Of a stretch of 64,000 nucleotides of DNA, positions 25,876 to 35,216 are shown in pieces. This DNA is from an uncultured Pseudomonas sp. (GTDB lineage Bacteria; Pseudomonadota; Gammaproteobacteria; Pseudomonadales; Pseudomonadaceae). Below the pieces are notes generated by a model that saw only the letters and a list, made by a program, of their open reading frames with translations, was not told where the DNA came from and ran no database searches. Positions within the stretch are counted from its first letter, which is position 1. Every line of letters begins with the position of its first letter. Location of the stretch: NCBI RefSeq assembly GCF_943846705.1, contig NZ_OX044366.1, positions 1,612,001-1,676,000 on the forward strand, read 5' to 3'. The position numbers were made by a program, and so were the translations under genes.

Positions 25876-27930
25876 TCATCCGCTCACTGGGAGGTTTTTG
25901 ATCAAAAGCTCCGCAGGCATAGGTTTGCCCAGTAAATAGCCCTGTAACGTATGGCAGCCCAGGCGAGTCAGCAGCGCCTGCTGCTCGGCGGTCTCCACGC
26001 CCTCGGCGACAATCTTCATCCCGAGCGTTTGGCCCAGTGCGACTATCGCCGAGACGATCGCTGCGTCGTCATTGTCCTTGGTGAGTTCGGTGACGAAGCC
26101 GCGGTCGATTTTCAACTCATTGGCGGGCAAGCGTTTTAGGTAAAGCAGGCTGGAGTAGCCCGTGCCGAAGTCGTCAATGGAAATACCGAGCCCCAGTTCT
26201 GACAGGCGTTGCAGGATCACCAGACTGCTCTCGGCATCGCGCATGGCAGTTGACTCTGTGATCTCAAGCGTCAGGTGGCGGGCATCAAGTGAGTGGCGCT
26301 GCAGAGCTTCGCGTACAACATTCACCAGGCTTGCATGGCCCAGTTGAACGGTGGACAGATTGACGGCAATGCTCCAGTTCTCATGACCTGCGTCGTGCCA
26401 CGCGCGGAGTTGTCGGCAGGCCTCGTTGATGACCCAGTTGCCAATGGGAATAATCAAGCCGGATCGTTCCGCGAGGGGGAGAAAGCGATCCGGCGGAACC
26501 AGGCCCAGCACCGGATTCTGCCAACGCAACAAGGCCTCGACGCCAATCATCGGCCCGTTGGGCGCGAGCATTTTGGGTTGGTAGTGTAGGGTGAATTCGC
26601 CCTGATTCAGCGCCTTGTGCAGGTCTTGTTGCAGTTGCATCTGCTGATGGGCGTTGGTGTTCATTGTGCTTTCAAAGAACGCATAGCCATTACGCCCCAG
26701 TTCCTTGGCGTGATACATCGCGGCATCTGCATTGACCATAAGCTCGTGCGCGGTAAGCCCATCATTAGGGTACAGCGCGATACCCACACTCGCGGATACA
26801 TGCATGTTATTGCCGGCGATAGCGTAGCTTTTACCAATGCTGTCGATTAACCGTTGCGCCAGCACCGCGGCGTCCACGGGTTCGCCTGGATCAATCAGCA
26901 GGACAAATTCGTCACCACCCAAGCGGGCGACGGTGTCCTCGTTGCGCTTGGTATTTAATATCCGTTGCGACACTTCGATCAGGAGCAGGTCGCCGGTGTG
27001 GTGCCCATACACATCGTTGATGGTTTTAAACCCATCCAGATCCATAAAGAGCACAGCAAATTGGCGCTTCTCGCGCGCGGATTTATAAATCGCCTGCTCC
27101 AGTCGGTCATCGAAAAGGACGCGGTTAGGTAGCTTGGTCAAGCTATCGCGTAAGGCAAGCTGAAGCAGTTCGCTGTTCGCCTGATCGAGTGAGGTTGCTA
27201 TCACGCGGGTGCGTACATCCAGCATGGAAACAATTAAGGCAATGGCGAAAACCGCCAGGCTCACGACAATCACCAATACCGCCAGCCACTTGGTGTCGAT
27301 GCCGCTGTTGGCAGCCCCACAGAAGCTGCCTTCAGGAAACTGCGCAGCCGCCATTCCGGTGTAATGCATGCCGACGATGGCGCAGTCCATTACGAGCGAT
27401 GCTCCGATGCGGGCGTAGGTCGCGTTTTTTGAGCCGCCGCGCAGGCGGAAGGCGAGCCACAGCGCCGCACCTGATGCAAGAATTGCGATGACAACGGACA
27501 GGGCAACTACCCAGGGAATGTAGATGACGCTAGGTGTCATCAGCATGGCCGCCATGCCGGTGTAGTGCATGGCGGCAATCCCGGAGCCCATCAGCAGGCC
27601 ACCCAGGCCCAGTCGCATCCACGGTAGATCCTTCTGACACACTAGCCAAAGGGCAAAGGCTGAAGACGCGATGGCCATTAACAGTGAAAGCAGGGTGAGC
27701 GGTATGTCATAGCCCAGTGGAATGGGAAGGTTGAAGGCAAGCATGCCAATAAAGTGCATCGACCAGATGCCGAAGCCCATAGCGAATGATCCGCCAGTCA
27801 GCCATAGCGCGGATGCTCTTCCCGTCGACTCGGATACGCGACTCGCCATGTTCAGTGCTGTGTAGGAGGCGAGAATAGCCACAATCAGTGAGGATGTTAC
27901 GAGTACGCTGCTATAACTGCTGAGAAGCAT
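25876..27930 (-). CDS. mucR: MHYT-GGDEF-EAL c-di-GMP enzyme (MucR-like)
   Basis: Integral membrane cyclic-di-GMP protein of 684 aa from ATG 27930. A seven-helix MHYT sensor occupies residues about 1-250, with the motifs SMHFIGMLAF, MHYTGMAAMLM and MHYTGMAAAQF predicted to bind metal. The GGDEF domain is intact (RLGGDEFVLL) and the EAL domain has VEALLRW and DDFGTGYSSLLYL, so both synthesis and hydrolysis are possible. Architecture and length match P. aeruginosa MucR, which modulates alginate production. A longer frame to 28038 is not needed. It stands alone. Confidence 0.9.
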   Translation of the reverse strand: MLLSSYSSVLVTSSLIVAILASYTALNMASRVSESTGRASALWLTGGSFAMGFGIWSMHFIGMLAFNLPIPLGYDIPLTLLSLLMAIASSAFALWLVCQKDLPWMRLGLGGLLMGSGIAAMHYTGMAAMLMTPSVIYIPWVVALSVVIAILASGAALWLAFRLRGGSKNATYARIGASLVMDCAIVGMHYTGMAAAQFPEGSFCGAANSGIDTKWLAVLVIVVSLAVFAIALIVSMLDVRTRVIATSLDQANSELLQLALRDSLTKLPNRVLFDDRLEQAIYKSAREKRQFAVLFMDLDGFKTINDVYGHHTGDLLLIEVSQRILNTKRNEDTVARLGGDEFVLLIDPGEPVDAAVLAQRLIDSIGKSYAIAGNNMHVSASVGIALYPNDGLTAHELMVNADAAMYHAKELGRNGYAFFESTMNTNAHQQMQLQQDLHKALNQGEFTLHYQPKMLAPNGPMIGVEALLRWQNPVLGLVPPDRFLPLAERSGLIIPIGNWVINEACRQLRAWHDAGHENWSIAVNLSTVQLGHASLVNVVREALQRHSLDARHLTLEITESTAMRDAESSLVILQRLSELGLGISIDDFGTGYSSLLYLKRLPANELKIDRGFVTELTKDNDDAAIVSAIVALGQTLGMKIVAEGVETAEQQALLTRLGCHTLQGYLLGKPMPAELLIKNLPVSG

Positions 27931-28203
27931 GAAACCTACCTTTGTACGGGCTCGGTGCTGTTTGGGGTGGATGTTAGGGGGGGGCACTATAACGCCATGC
28001 ATAAGCAGAGAAACGCTGTTATTGCCTGCCGGGTGCATTCAGCTTGCGAGCTCGGCGCATGACTAGAAACCAGCTGTGCCCTGTGGGCCGCGACTCGTCG
28101 GAGCGAGCCCGCTCTTCCTGAGACGTGCGTTTGCGCTTAGTTCTTTATGGCGCTGTAGGTGGTGCCTTAAGCCTAAGCAGGAAAGATGGTGCTCATCAGG
28201 AGC

Positions 28204-28231
28204 AAAAACGCCGCCCAATGGGCGGCGTTTT
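28204..28231. terminator. Terminator downstream of rhlE-like gene
   Basis: AAAACGCCGCCC-AATG-GGCGGCGTTTT hairpin with terminal A and T runs, 18 bp beyond the helicase stop on the minus strand. Confidence 0.88.
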
Positions 28232-28248
28232 CGTGTGCGGCTAGCTGA

Positions 28249-30114
28249 CTATGACTCTTCGCGGTTACGCGTCAGCAGGGCCGGCTTTTCGCCACGCGGG
28301 CGTGCGCTCGCCAGCTCGTCTAGCTGCTCGGCCGTCGGCAGACGATCCAGACGTGAGCCTTTGTGCACGATCACCGGCTGCTTGTCGCGCGGGCTTTTCA
28401 CGGCCGCTTCCGCGCGTGGCAGCTCATCGCGGTTCAGCGAGGTGGTACGGGTGTCGCGTGGCGGCCGTGCACGGCCGGAGCCATTACGACCTTGACCACC
28501 TGAACCCGCGCCCTGGCGACGGCCTTGCGCGCCAGCGCCCGCATTTGCCCCGCCGCCATTGCTGCGTGGCTTATTGGCTGGGCGAGCACCTTGACCGACA
28601 CCATTGCTGGCGCTCGGACCGGAAGCAGGCGCACCGGGCCGACGGCCACGGTTCTGCTGCTTGTTCTGGTTCGGGCTTACATAGTCGGCACGGTTGCCGA
28701 AATTATCGATTTCATCATCGCGGAATTCGTCCGGCGCACGGTCTGGAGGCAGTGTGGGCACGGCCGGCGTGCTCGCACGGGGCGCTGACGGGCTGCGTGG
28801 CTGTTGGCTGCGGCCGCCCTGGGGCTTGCTGCGGCTGTTGTCACGGCTGCTGTCCTTGCCTTTGTCTTTACGCCCGCCGCCATGGCGTTCGCCTTCTGGC
28901 TTGGCCCCGCGTGGTTGGCGTGGCTTCTGCGGCTCACGCACTTCCGGGCGCTCGGCCTCAACGGTGCTGGCATCAAAACCGAGCAGGTCGCCGTCGGCGA
29001 TTTTCTGCTTGGTCATGCGCTCAATGCCTTTGAGCAGCTTTTCTTCATCCGGGGCGACCATGGAGATGGCCTCGCCACTGCGTCCGGCACGGCCGGTGCG
29101 GCCAATGCGGTGCACATAGTCTTCTTCGATATTCGGCAGCTCGAAGTTGACCACATGCGGCAGCTGGTCGATATCCAGACCGCGCGCGGCGATATCGGTG
29201 GCGACCAGAATGCGCACCTTGTTCGCTTTGAAGTCAGCCAGGGCTTTGGTGCGCGCGTTCTGGCTCTTGTTGCCGTGAATCGCTACGGCCGGCAGGTTGT
29301 GTTTGTCGAGGTATTCGGCCAGACGGTTGGCACCGTGCTTGGTGCGGGTGAATACCAGCACCTGTTCCCAAGCACCGGCGGTAACCAGGTGGGCGAGCAG
29401 GGCGCGCTTGTGGCTGGCCTGGACGCGGAATACGCGCTGCTCGATACGCTCGACCGTGGTGTTCGGCGGCGTGACTTCGATGCGTTCCGGGTTGTGCAGC
29501 AGCTTGCCGGCCAGGTCGGTGATGTCCTTCGAGAAGGTCGCCGAAAACAGCAGGTTCTGGCGCTTGGTCGGCAGCTTGGCGAGGACCTTTTTCACGTCAT
29601 GGATAAAGCCCATGTCGAGCATGCGGTCGGCTTCGTCGAGCACGAGGATTTCCACGTGCGACAGGTCGATGGCGCGCTGGTTAGCCAGGTCGAGCAGGCG
29701 TCCGGGGCAAGCCACCAGTACGTCGACGCCTTTGGCCAGGGCCTGGACCTGCGGGTTCATGCCAACGCCGCCGAAGATGCAGGCGCTGACGAATTTCAAA
29801 TCACGGGCATACAGCTTGAAGCTGTCATGCACCTGAGCGGCCAGTTCGCGGGTCGGTGTCAGCACCAGCACGCGCGGTTGTTTCGGGCCGTGTCGCTGTT
29901 CGCGATCCGGGTGACCGTTGGGGAACAGTCGTTCGAGGATCGGCAGGGCAAAACCGCCTGTCTTACCTGTACCCGTCTGGGCGGCAACCATCAGGTCGCG
30001 ACCTTGCAACGCGGCGGGGATGGCCCGCTGTTGCACCGGAGTGGGTTGGGTGTAGCCGGCGGATTCGACCGCACGGACTAAAGCCTCGGAGAGACCGAGG
30101 GAGGCAAAGGACAT
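28249..30114 (-). CDS. rhlE: DEAD-box RNA helicase, RhlE type
   Basis: ATP-dependent RNA helicase of 621 aa. The Q motif (PTPVQQRAIP), motif I AQTGTGKT, Ia PTRELAAQ, DEAD (LVLDEADRM), SAT (LLFSATF) and VI HRIGRTGRAGR are in order over residues 1-375. The remaining 245 residues are a low-complexity tail rich in Arg, Gly, Pro, Asn and Gln, probably disordered and RNA-binding. Such tails occur in Pseudomonas RhlE proteins linked to RNA decay. A leader of about 135 nt separates the probable promoter from ATG. Confidence 0.92.
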   Translation of the reverse strand: MSFASLGLSEALVRAVESAGYTQPTPVQQRAIPAALQGRDLMVAAQTGTGKTGGFALPILERLFPNGHPDREQRHGPKQPRVLVLTPTRELAAQVHDSFKLYARDLKFVSACIFGGVGMNPQVQALAKGVDVLVACPGRLLDLANQRAIDLSHVEILVLDEADRMLDMGFIHDVKKVLAKLPTKRQNLLFSATFSKDITDLAGKLLHNPERIEVTPPNTTVERIEQRVFRVQASHKRALLAHLVTAGAWEQVLVFTRTKHGANRLAEYLDKHNLPAVAIHGNKSQNARTKALADFKANKVRILVATDIAARGLDIDQLPHVVNFELPNIEEDYVHRIGRTGRAGRSGEAISMVAPDEEKLLKGIERMTKQKIADGDLLGFDASTVEAERPEVREPQKPRQPRGAKPEGERHGGGRKDKGKDSSRDNSRSKPQGGRSQQPRSPSAPRASTPAVPTLPPDRAPDEFRDDEIDNFGNRADYVSPNQNKQQNRGRRPGAPASGPSASNGVGQGARPANKPRSNGGGANAGAGAQGRRQGAGSGGQGRNGSGRARPPRDTRTTSLNRDELPRAEAAVKSPRDKQPVIVHKGSRLDRLPTAEQLDELASARPRGEKPALLTRNREES

Positions 30115-30252
30115 GTGTAATCCTGTCTAGTGAGGGCGTTGCCCTATGGGGTGTATTGCCTGGCTTGAATCACGCTTGGGGGGCGTAATCCCGTCCGGTA
30201 CTACTGGCCTCTGGGGGCTAGCATCCGGGCGCAAGCCTGGCGGGAAGGCCCG

Positions 30253-30261
30253 AGTATAACA
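30253..30261 (-). promoter_or_regulatory. Possible extended -10 promoter of the rhlE-like gene
   Basis: On the minus strand TGT-TATACT is an extended -10 element about 140 nt upstream of the ATG. No convincing -35 is present. If used it gives a GC-rich 5' leader of about 135 nt. Confidence 0.35.
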
Positions 30262-30291
30262 GAGCTGGGTTGATCTGCAGCATTGGCCTGC

Positions 30292-31071
30292 TTAACGGGC
30301 GGTGGCGCTGCCAGTCGCGTGAGTCATTGCGCGTGGTTCATAGCGGGCGCTGAGGGTGGCATAGGCCGGCTCACGTTTAAAGCGGCGCAGTTCGTTGCTG
30401 AAGCGCTGGGCGAGCGTTTCCAGGCCGGCGCTGCGGCGTAGGCCCAGATACAGCTGGTCGCGGCTAATCACCTGAGGGTGGTGGCTAATGTCAGCCTGGA
30501 TGCCCATCTGCTTGATAAGGAAGGTGCCGCCGCGCCTGTCGTTGATCACCAGGTCGACACGGTCGCGCAACAGCTTGCCGAGGTTGGCGCTATGGCTGGG
30601 GGCGGCTTCGCGGGTGAATAGGGTGGAGTCGCGAAACTGCCGGTTGGCATACCAGTAACCGGCGGATACCCCGACTTTCAGGCCTCGCAGGTCTGGTAAC
30701 TGGCGAAATGGGTAAGGCCTGGCGTTAGCGTAGAACAGCACGAACTCGATCTGCGACATGGGCTCGTCGGGGTAGATCATGCTGACTTCGCGTTCGGGGG
30801 TGCGGAATATATCCAGAATGGCGTCGGCCTGCCCTAGTTCAATCGCCATTAGGCAACGTTTCCATGGCAGGAGTTGCCATTCGACCTCTACGCCCAGGCG
30901 TTGCAGGACGATTTGGGCCGCCTCGTAGTCGCGGCCTTTTAGCGTGTCTTGTTCTTCATAAATGTAGGGAGCCCAGCTTTCACTGACGATACGCAGCGTC
31001 TGGGCTTGAGCGCAGAGGCTCAGGCCCAGCAGGCATAGTGCGGCGATGATCGGTTGTAGGAAGGCTGGCAT
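30292..31071 (-). CDS. Periplasmic solute-binding protein (family 3, polar amino acid type)
   Basis: Protein of 259 aa with a Sec signal peptide (residues 1-23, cleavage at AQA/QT) and a bacterial family 3 extracellular solute-binding fold: LRIVSESWAPYIYEEQ at the N terminus, KGRDYEAAQIVLQRLG and DLRGLKVGVSAGYWY. There are no permease or ATPase genes beside it, so it may serve a distant ABC transporter or act as an orphan sensor. The ligand cannot be told from sequence. Confidence 0.85.
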   Translation of the reverse strand: MPAFLQPIIAALCLLGLSLCAQAQTLRIVSESWAPYIYEEQDTLKGRDYEAAQIVLQRLGVEVEWQLLPWKRCLMAIELGQADAILDIFRTPEREVSMIYPDEPMSQIEFVLFYANARPYPFRQLPDLRGLKVGVSAGYWYANRQFRDSTLFTREAAPSHSANLGKLLRDRVDLVINDRRGGTFLIKQMGIQADISHHPQVISRDQLYLGLRRSAGLETLAQRFSNELRRFKREPAYATLSARYEPRAMTHATGSATAR

Positions 31072-31162
31072 AGGGCCAGAGTATCGACTTGGCTCGACTC
31101 TGAGTAGAGGGCTTGGCCGAATGATTGTTCTTCAGGTGATAGTCGCCAACGCGTTTTTCGGT

Positions 31163-31201
31163 TCAGCATGGGCAGCGCCTTGCCAGGGCTGCCCATGCTG
31201 A
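31163..31201. repeat. 14-bp perfect hairpin downstream of ppnN
   Basis: Arms TCAGCATGGGCAGC and GCTGCCCATGCTGA with an 11-nt loop, located 29 bp beyond the ppnN stop. It lacks a U tract on either strand, so it is either a Rho-dependent 3' stabiliser or a dispersed repeat and not a standard terminator. Confidence 0.7.
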
Positions 31202-31229
31202 GCTATTGCGCAATCCGCTGGGCGGGCGG

Positions 31230-32603
31230 CTACTGGGTCAGCTGGTAGCAGGGTACATAGGCCGTGTTGCCTGGCAGCTTCATCCGGTGTTGGTCAACGA
31301 AGGACTGCAGCAGCTTATCGAGCTGGCGCATGATGTCGCGGTCGCCGGTGATTGTGTAAGGGCCATGTTGCTCAATCAGGCGGATGCCCTTGTCCTTGAC
31401 GTTGCCCGCGACAATCCCGGAAAACGCTCGGCGCAGGTTGGCCGCCAGTTCGTGTGCAGGCTGCTCGCGCGACAGCTCGAGGCTGGCCATGTTGGCGTGC
31501 GTTGGCTCGAAGGGGTGCTGGAAGCTTTCGTCGATCTTCAGCAGCCAGTTGAAGTGGAACGCATCGTTATGTTCACGGCGGAACTGCCTGACTGCGGTGA
31601 TTCCTTCGGCCATTTCCCGGGCGACCTGTGCCGGGTTGTTGATGATGATGCTGTAACGCTGCTGCGCGGCCTCACCCAGGGTCGCCCCGATAAACTCGTG
31701 CAACTGCTCAAAGTAGGCGGCAGCGCTGCTTGGCCCGGTCATGATCAGCGGGAACGGGATGTTCTGGTTATCTGGGTGCATGAGGATGCCGAGGAGATAC
31801 AGCAGTTCCTCGGCCGTGCCGGCACCGCCGGGGAAAATGATGATGCCGTGGCCGACGCGTACGAAGGCTTCCAGGCGCTTCTCGATATCCGGCAGGATCA
31901 CCAGCTCATTGACGATCGGGTTAGGTGCTTCGGCGGCGATGATGCCCGGCTCGGTGAGGCCGAGGTAGCGGCCATGCACGTTGCGCTGTTTGGCGTGGGA
32001 GATGGTCGCGCCTTTCATCGGCCCCTTCATCACGCCGGGGCCGCAGCCGGTGCAGATATCCAGCCCGCGCAGGCCCAGCTCGTGGCCGGTTTTCTTGGTG
32101 TACTTGTATTCTTCAGTGCTGATCGAGTGGCCACCCCAGCACACCACGATCTTCGGCTCGGCGCCGGCGCGCAGGGTGTGGGCGTTGCGCAGCAGGTGAA
32201 AGACGTAGTCGGTGATGCCTTGCGAGCTGTTGAAGTCGACCCGCTTGTTCTCCAGCTCGCTCTGCGTATAGACGATGTCGCGCAGGGCGCTGAACAGCAT
32301 TTCACGGGTGCTGGCGATCATCTCGCCATCGACGAAGGCGTCGGCCGGGGCGTTGAACAGCTCCAGGCGGATGCCGCGGTCTTGTTGCAGGATGCGGATT
32401 TCGAAGTCCGGGTAGGCTTCCAGAATGGTCTTGGCGTTATCGCTGTGCGAACCGGTGTTGAGGATCGCCAGCGCGCACTGGCGGAACAGCGCATAGACGC
32501 CGCCGGAACCGGTTTCGCGCAGCTGCTGTACTTCGCGCTGCGAGAGGGTTTCCAGGCTGCCTTTGGGGGATACGGAGGCATTGATTGTTTTTCGTGCGGC
32601 CAT
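31230..32603 (-). CDS. ppnN: Nucleotide 5'-monophosphate nucleosidase PpnN (LOG family)
   Basis: Cleaves nucleoside monophosphates to base and ribose 5-phosphate, and in E. coli is stimulated by (p)ppGpp. It is 457 aa from ATG 32603 (MAARKTINASVSPKG). The LSQREVQQL opening, the Rossmann motif CTGCGPGVMKGPMKGA, and the LOG signature PGGAGTAEELLY with the upstream GHGIIIFPGG are visible. The upstream in-frame ATG at 32642 is less likely. It stands between metF and an orphan solute-binding protein. Confidence 0.9.
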   Translation of the reverse strand: MAARKTINASVSPKGSLETLSQREVQQLRETGSGGVYALFRQCALAILNTGSHSDNAKTILEAYPDFEIRILQQDRGIRLELFNAPADAFVDGEMIASTREMLFSALRDIVYTQSELENKRVDFNSSQGITDYVFHLLRNAHTLRAGAEPKIVVCWGGHSISTEEYKYTKKTGHELGLRGLDICTGCGPGVMKGPMKGATISHAKQRNVHGRYLGLTEPGIIAAEAPNPIVNELVILPDIEKRLEAFVRVGHGIIIFPGGAGTAEELLYLLGILMHPDNQNIPFPLIMTGPSSAAAYFEQLHEFIGATLGEAAQQRYSIIINNPAQVAREMAEGITAVRQFRREHNDAFHFNWLLKIDESFQHPFEPTHANMASLELSREQPAHELAANLRRAFSGIVAGNVKDKGIRLIEQHGPYTITGDRDIMRQLDKLLQSFVDQHRMKLPGNTAYVPCYQLTQ

Positions 32604-32770
32604 TGCGGCGCTCCATGGTTGTGAACCGCCTAAGCCCTGCATGGCTAGACGCTTGCTGAAAGTAGGGTCGCGGCTGAATGCCTTGGCCTGTGCGTTGAGC
32701 GTGCCGTGCGTTGCAAAAGGCTACCGCGGTTTGCCGGGTGCGTGGGGAAAAGACTGCGGTGCAAGTAGGG

Positions 32771-32784
32771 TGGGGCATGCCCCA
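32771..32784. repeat. 14-bp perfect palindrome in the ppnN-metF gap
   Basis: TGGGGCATGCCCCA, directly preceded by GTAGGG, within the 240-bp gap between metF and ppnN. The prefix resembles the start of the dispersed double-hairpin elements, so this may be a decayed copy. Confidence 0.45.
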
Positions 32785-32843
32785 GGGCCGGAAAAGCCAT
32801 CGGCACCCGCAAGACGCAGGCACCGATGCGACTGCCGTTCAGC

Positions 32844-33689
32844 TTAGCGTGGCAGCTTAAGGTTGTTCCAAATCGCCAGGCTCGGCTCGGCCTGGTTCAT
32901 GCTGTAGAAGTGCAGGCCCGGTGCGCCGCCTTGCAGCAGGCGTTCGCACATTTCGCTAATGACCTGTTCGCCATAGGCCTGGATGCTGCCGGTGTCATCG
33001 CCGTAGGCTTCCAGTTGCTTGCGCACCCAGCGTGGAATCTCCGCACCGCAGGCGTCAGAGAAACGCGCCAGCTTGCTGTAGTTGGTGATCGGCATGATGC
33101 CCGGGACCACTGGGATGTCGACGCCGAGTTTCTGCACGCGCTCGACGAAGTAGAAGTAGCTGTCGGCGTTGAAGAAATACTGGGTGATCGCGCTGTCGGC
33201 ACCGGCCTTGGCCTTGCGCACGAAGTTGGCGATATCGTCTTCGAAGTTGCGCGCTTGCGGGTGCATTTCTGGGTAGGCCGCAACTTCGATATGAAAGTGG
33301 TCGCCGGTTTCTTCACGGATGAACTCGACCAGGTCGCAGGCATAACGTAACTCGCCGCTGCTCATGCCCATGCCGGATGGCAGGTCGCCGCGCAGGGCGA
33401 CAATGCGCTTGATCCCGGCGTTTTTGTACAGGCCGAGCAAGTCACGCAGCTCGGCTTTGCTGTCACCGACGCAGGACAGGTGCGGCGCGGTCGGCACTTT
33501 GATCTCGCCATCGAGTTGCAGCACGGTGTTCAGGGTGCGGTCACGGGTGGAGCCACCGGCACCGTAGGTGCAGGAGAAAAAATCTGGGTTGTAGGTCGCC
33601 AGCTGGCGCGCCACATTCATCAGCTTTTCGTGCCCGGCTTCGGTCTTGGTAGGGAAGAACTCGAAGCTGTAACGGCGTTCTTGAGACAT
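32844..33689 (-). CDS. metF: 5,10-methylenetetrahydrofolate reductase
   Basis: Flavoprotein reducing methylene-THF to methyl-THF, the methyl donor for methionine synthase. It is 281 aa, a normal length. The N-terminal SFEFFPTKT, CTYGAGGSTRD, ALRGDLPSG and QYFFNADSYF blocks are present. It lies 103 bp downstream of ahcY on the same strand, separated by double-hairpin element B, so it may be co-transcribed with ahcY and sit partly under the SAH riboswitch. Confidence 0.96.
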   Translation of the reverse strand: MSQERRYSFEFFPTKTEAGHEKLMNVARQLATYNPDFFSCTYGAGGSTRDRTLNTVLQLDGEIKVPTAPHLSCVGDSKAELRDLLGLYKNAGIKRIVALRGDLPSGMGMSSGELRYACDLVEFIREETGDHFHIEVAAYPEMHPQARNFEDDIANFVRKAKAGADSAITQYFFNADSYFYFVERVQKLGVDIPVVPGIMPITNYSKLARFSDACGAEIPRWVRKQLEAYGDDTGSIQAYGEQVISEMCERLLQGGAPGLHFYSMNQAEPSLAIWNNLKLPR

Positions 33690-33700
33690 AAGAAAATTCC

Positions 33701-33784
33701 GTAGGGCGGGTTAGCCGCAGGCGTAACCCTCCATAGGTTGATCGGGCCGGTGGGTTAAGCCGCTGCGCGACTAACCCACTCTAC
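33701..33784. repeat. Double-hairpin dispersed repeat, copy B (ahcY-metF gap)
   Basis: Begins GTAGGGCGGGTTAG and ends CTAACCCACTCTAC, with an internal second inverted pair (GCGTAACCC / GGGTTAAGC). It fills almost the whole ahcY-metF spacer and would form a large RNA structure in a joint transcript. Confidence 0.8.
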
Positions 33785-33792
33785 GCTTGTGC

Positions 33793-35187
33793 TTAGTAGC
33801 GGTAAGCGTGTGGCTTGAACGGGCCTTCCTGTGGCACGCCGATGTACTCGGCTTGCTTAGTGGTCAGCTGCGTCACCACGCCGCCGAAGCCTTTGACCAT
33901 TTCCAGGGCCACTTCTTCGTCGAGTTTCTTCGGCAGCACTTCCACCGTCAGGCGCTCGGCCTTCTGCGCTGGGCTCAGGTCGGCGTACTTCTGACCGAAC
34001 AGGAAGATCTGCGCCAGCACCTGGTTGGCGAACGAGCCGTCCATGATGCGGCTCGGGTGGCCCGTAGCGTTGCCCAGGTTTACCAGGCGGCCTTCCGACA
34101 GCAGGATCAGGTAGTCATCGTTCTGTGCGTCGAAGCTGCCGCTGCCGGTGCGATGAACCTTGTGTACCTGCGGCTTAACCTCTTCCCATGCCCAGTTCTT
34201 GCGCATGAAAGCGGTGTCGATTTCGTTGTCGAAGTGGCCGATGTTGCACACCACCGCGCGCTTTTTCAGCGCCTTGAGCATGTTCGCATCGCACACGTTG
34301 TAGTTGCCGGTGGTGGTCACGATCAGGTCGATCTTGCCCAGCAGCTGCGCGTCAACACTGGCTTCGGTGCCGTCGTTGATGCCGTCTTTGTAAGCCGAGA
34401 CCAGCTCGAAACCGTCCATGCAGGCCTGCATGGCGCAGATCGGGTCAACTTCGGTGACCTTGACGATCATGCCTTCCTGACGCAGCGACTGGGCCGAGCC
34501 CTTGCCTACGTCACCGTAGCCAATCACCAGCGCTTGCTTGCCGGACAGCAGGTGGTCGGTGCCGCGCTTGATCGCGTCGCTCAGGCTGTGACGGCAGCCG
34601 TACTTGTTGTCGTTCTTGCTCTTGGTCACCGAGTCGTTGACGTTGATGGCCGGAATTTTCAGTTCGCCCTTGGCCAGCATGTCCAGCAGGCGGTGCACGC
34701 CGGTGGTGGTTTCTTCGGTAACGCCGTGGATGCGCTCAAGCATCTGCGGGTATTTCTTGTGCAGGATCTCGGTCAGGTCGCCGCCGTCGTCGAGGATCAT
34801 GTTGGCGTCCCATGGCTGGCCATCCTTGAGGATGGTCTGCTCGATGCACCACTCGTACTCTTCTTCAGTCTCGCCCTTCCAGGCGAAGACCGGGATACCG
34901 GCGGCGGCGATGGCGGCAGCGGCCTGGTCCTGCGTCGAGAAGATGTTGCACGACGACCAGCGTACTTCGGCACCCAGTGCGGTCAGGGTTTCGATCAGCA
35001 CGGCGGTCTGGATGGTCATGTGGATGCAGCCGATGATCTTCGCGCCTTTCAGCGGCTGCTCGCCAGCGTATTTGCGGCGCAGACCCATCAGGGCAGGCAT
35101 TTCCGATTCGGCGATGATGGTTTCGCGGCGGCCCCAGGCAGCCAGGGACATATCGGCGACTTTGTAATCGTTAAAAGCGGCGCTCAT
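33793..35187 (-). CDS. ahcY: Adenosylhomocysteinase (SAH hydrolase)
   Basis: Splits S-adenosylhomocysteine to adenosine and homocysteine, relieving product inhibition of methyltransferases. It is 464 aa from ATG 35187 (MSAAFNDYKVADMSLAAWG); the ATG at 35199 lies inside the ribosome-site stem and is rejected. Visible are CIHMTIQTAVLIETL, NVNDSVTKSKNDNKYG, the NAD motif VIGYGDVGKGSA and the C-terminal KPHAYRY. SD GGAG lies 6 nt upstream. It is preceded by a SAH riboswitch. Confidence 0.97.
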   Translation of the reverse strand: MSAAFNDYKVADMSLAAWGRRETIIAESEMPALMGLRRKYAGEQPLKGAKIIGCIHMTIQTAVLIETLTALGAEVRWSSCNIFSTQDQAAAAIAAAGIPVFAWKGETEEEYEWCIEQTILKDGQPWDANMILDDGGDLTEILHKKYPQMLERIHGVTEETTTGVHRLLDMLAKGELKIPAINVNDSVTKSKNDNKYGCRHSLSDAIKRGTDHLLSGKQALVIGYGDVGKGSAQSLRQEGMIVKVTEVDPICAMQACMDGFELVSAYKDGINDGTEASVDAQLLGKIDLIVTTTGNYNVCDANMLKALKKRAVVCNIGHFDNEIDTAFMRKNWAWEEVKPQVHKVHRTGSGSFDAQNDDYLILLSEGRLVNLGNATGHPSRIMDGSFANQVLAQIFLFGQKYADLSPAQKAERLTVEVLPKKLDEEVALEMVKGFGGVVTQLTTKQAEYIGVPQEGPFKPHAYRY

Positions 35188-35193
35188 AAAGCA

Positions 35194-35216
35194 CTCCATT
35201 CGTTGTCTGCGAATGG
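35194..35216 (-). promoter_or_regulatory. Putative SD-masking stem at the ahcY start
   Basis: On the transcript CCATTCG (35216-35210) can pair perfectly with CGAATGG (35202-35196), covering the first bases of the GGAG ribosome site at 35197-35194. The 5' arm shares bases with the riboswitch strand GCGCCC, so the two structures exclude each other. Confidence 0.55.

Noticed and set aside
31206..32624. 472-codon plus-strand frame over ppnN
   Set aside because: The minus strand encodes a full-length PpnN with all family motifs; the plus-strand product is low-complexity and matches nothing I recognise.
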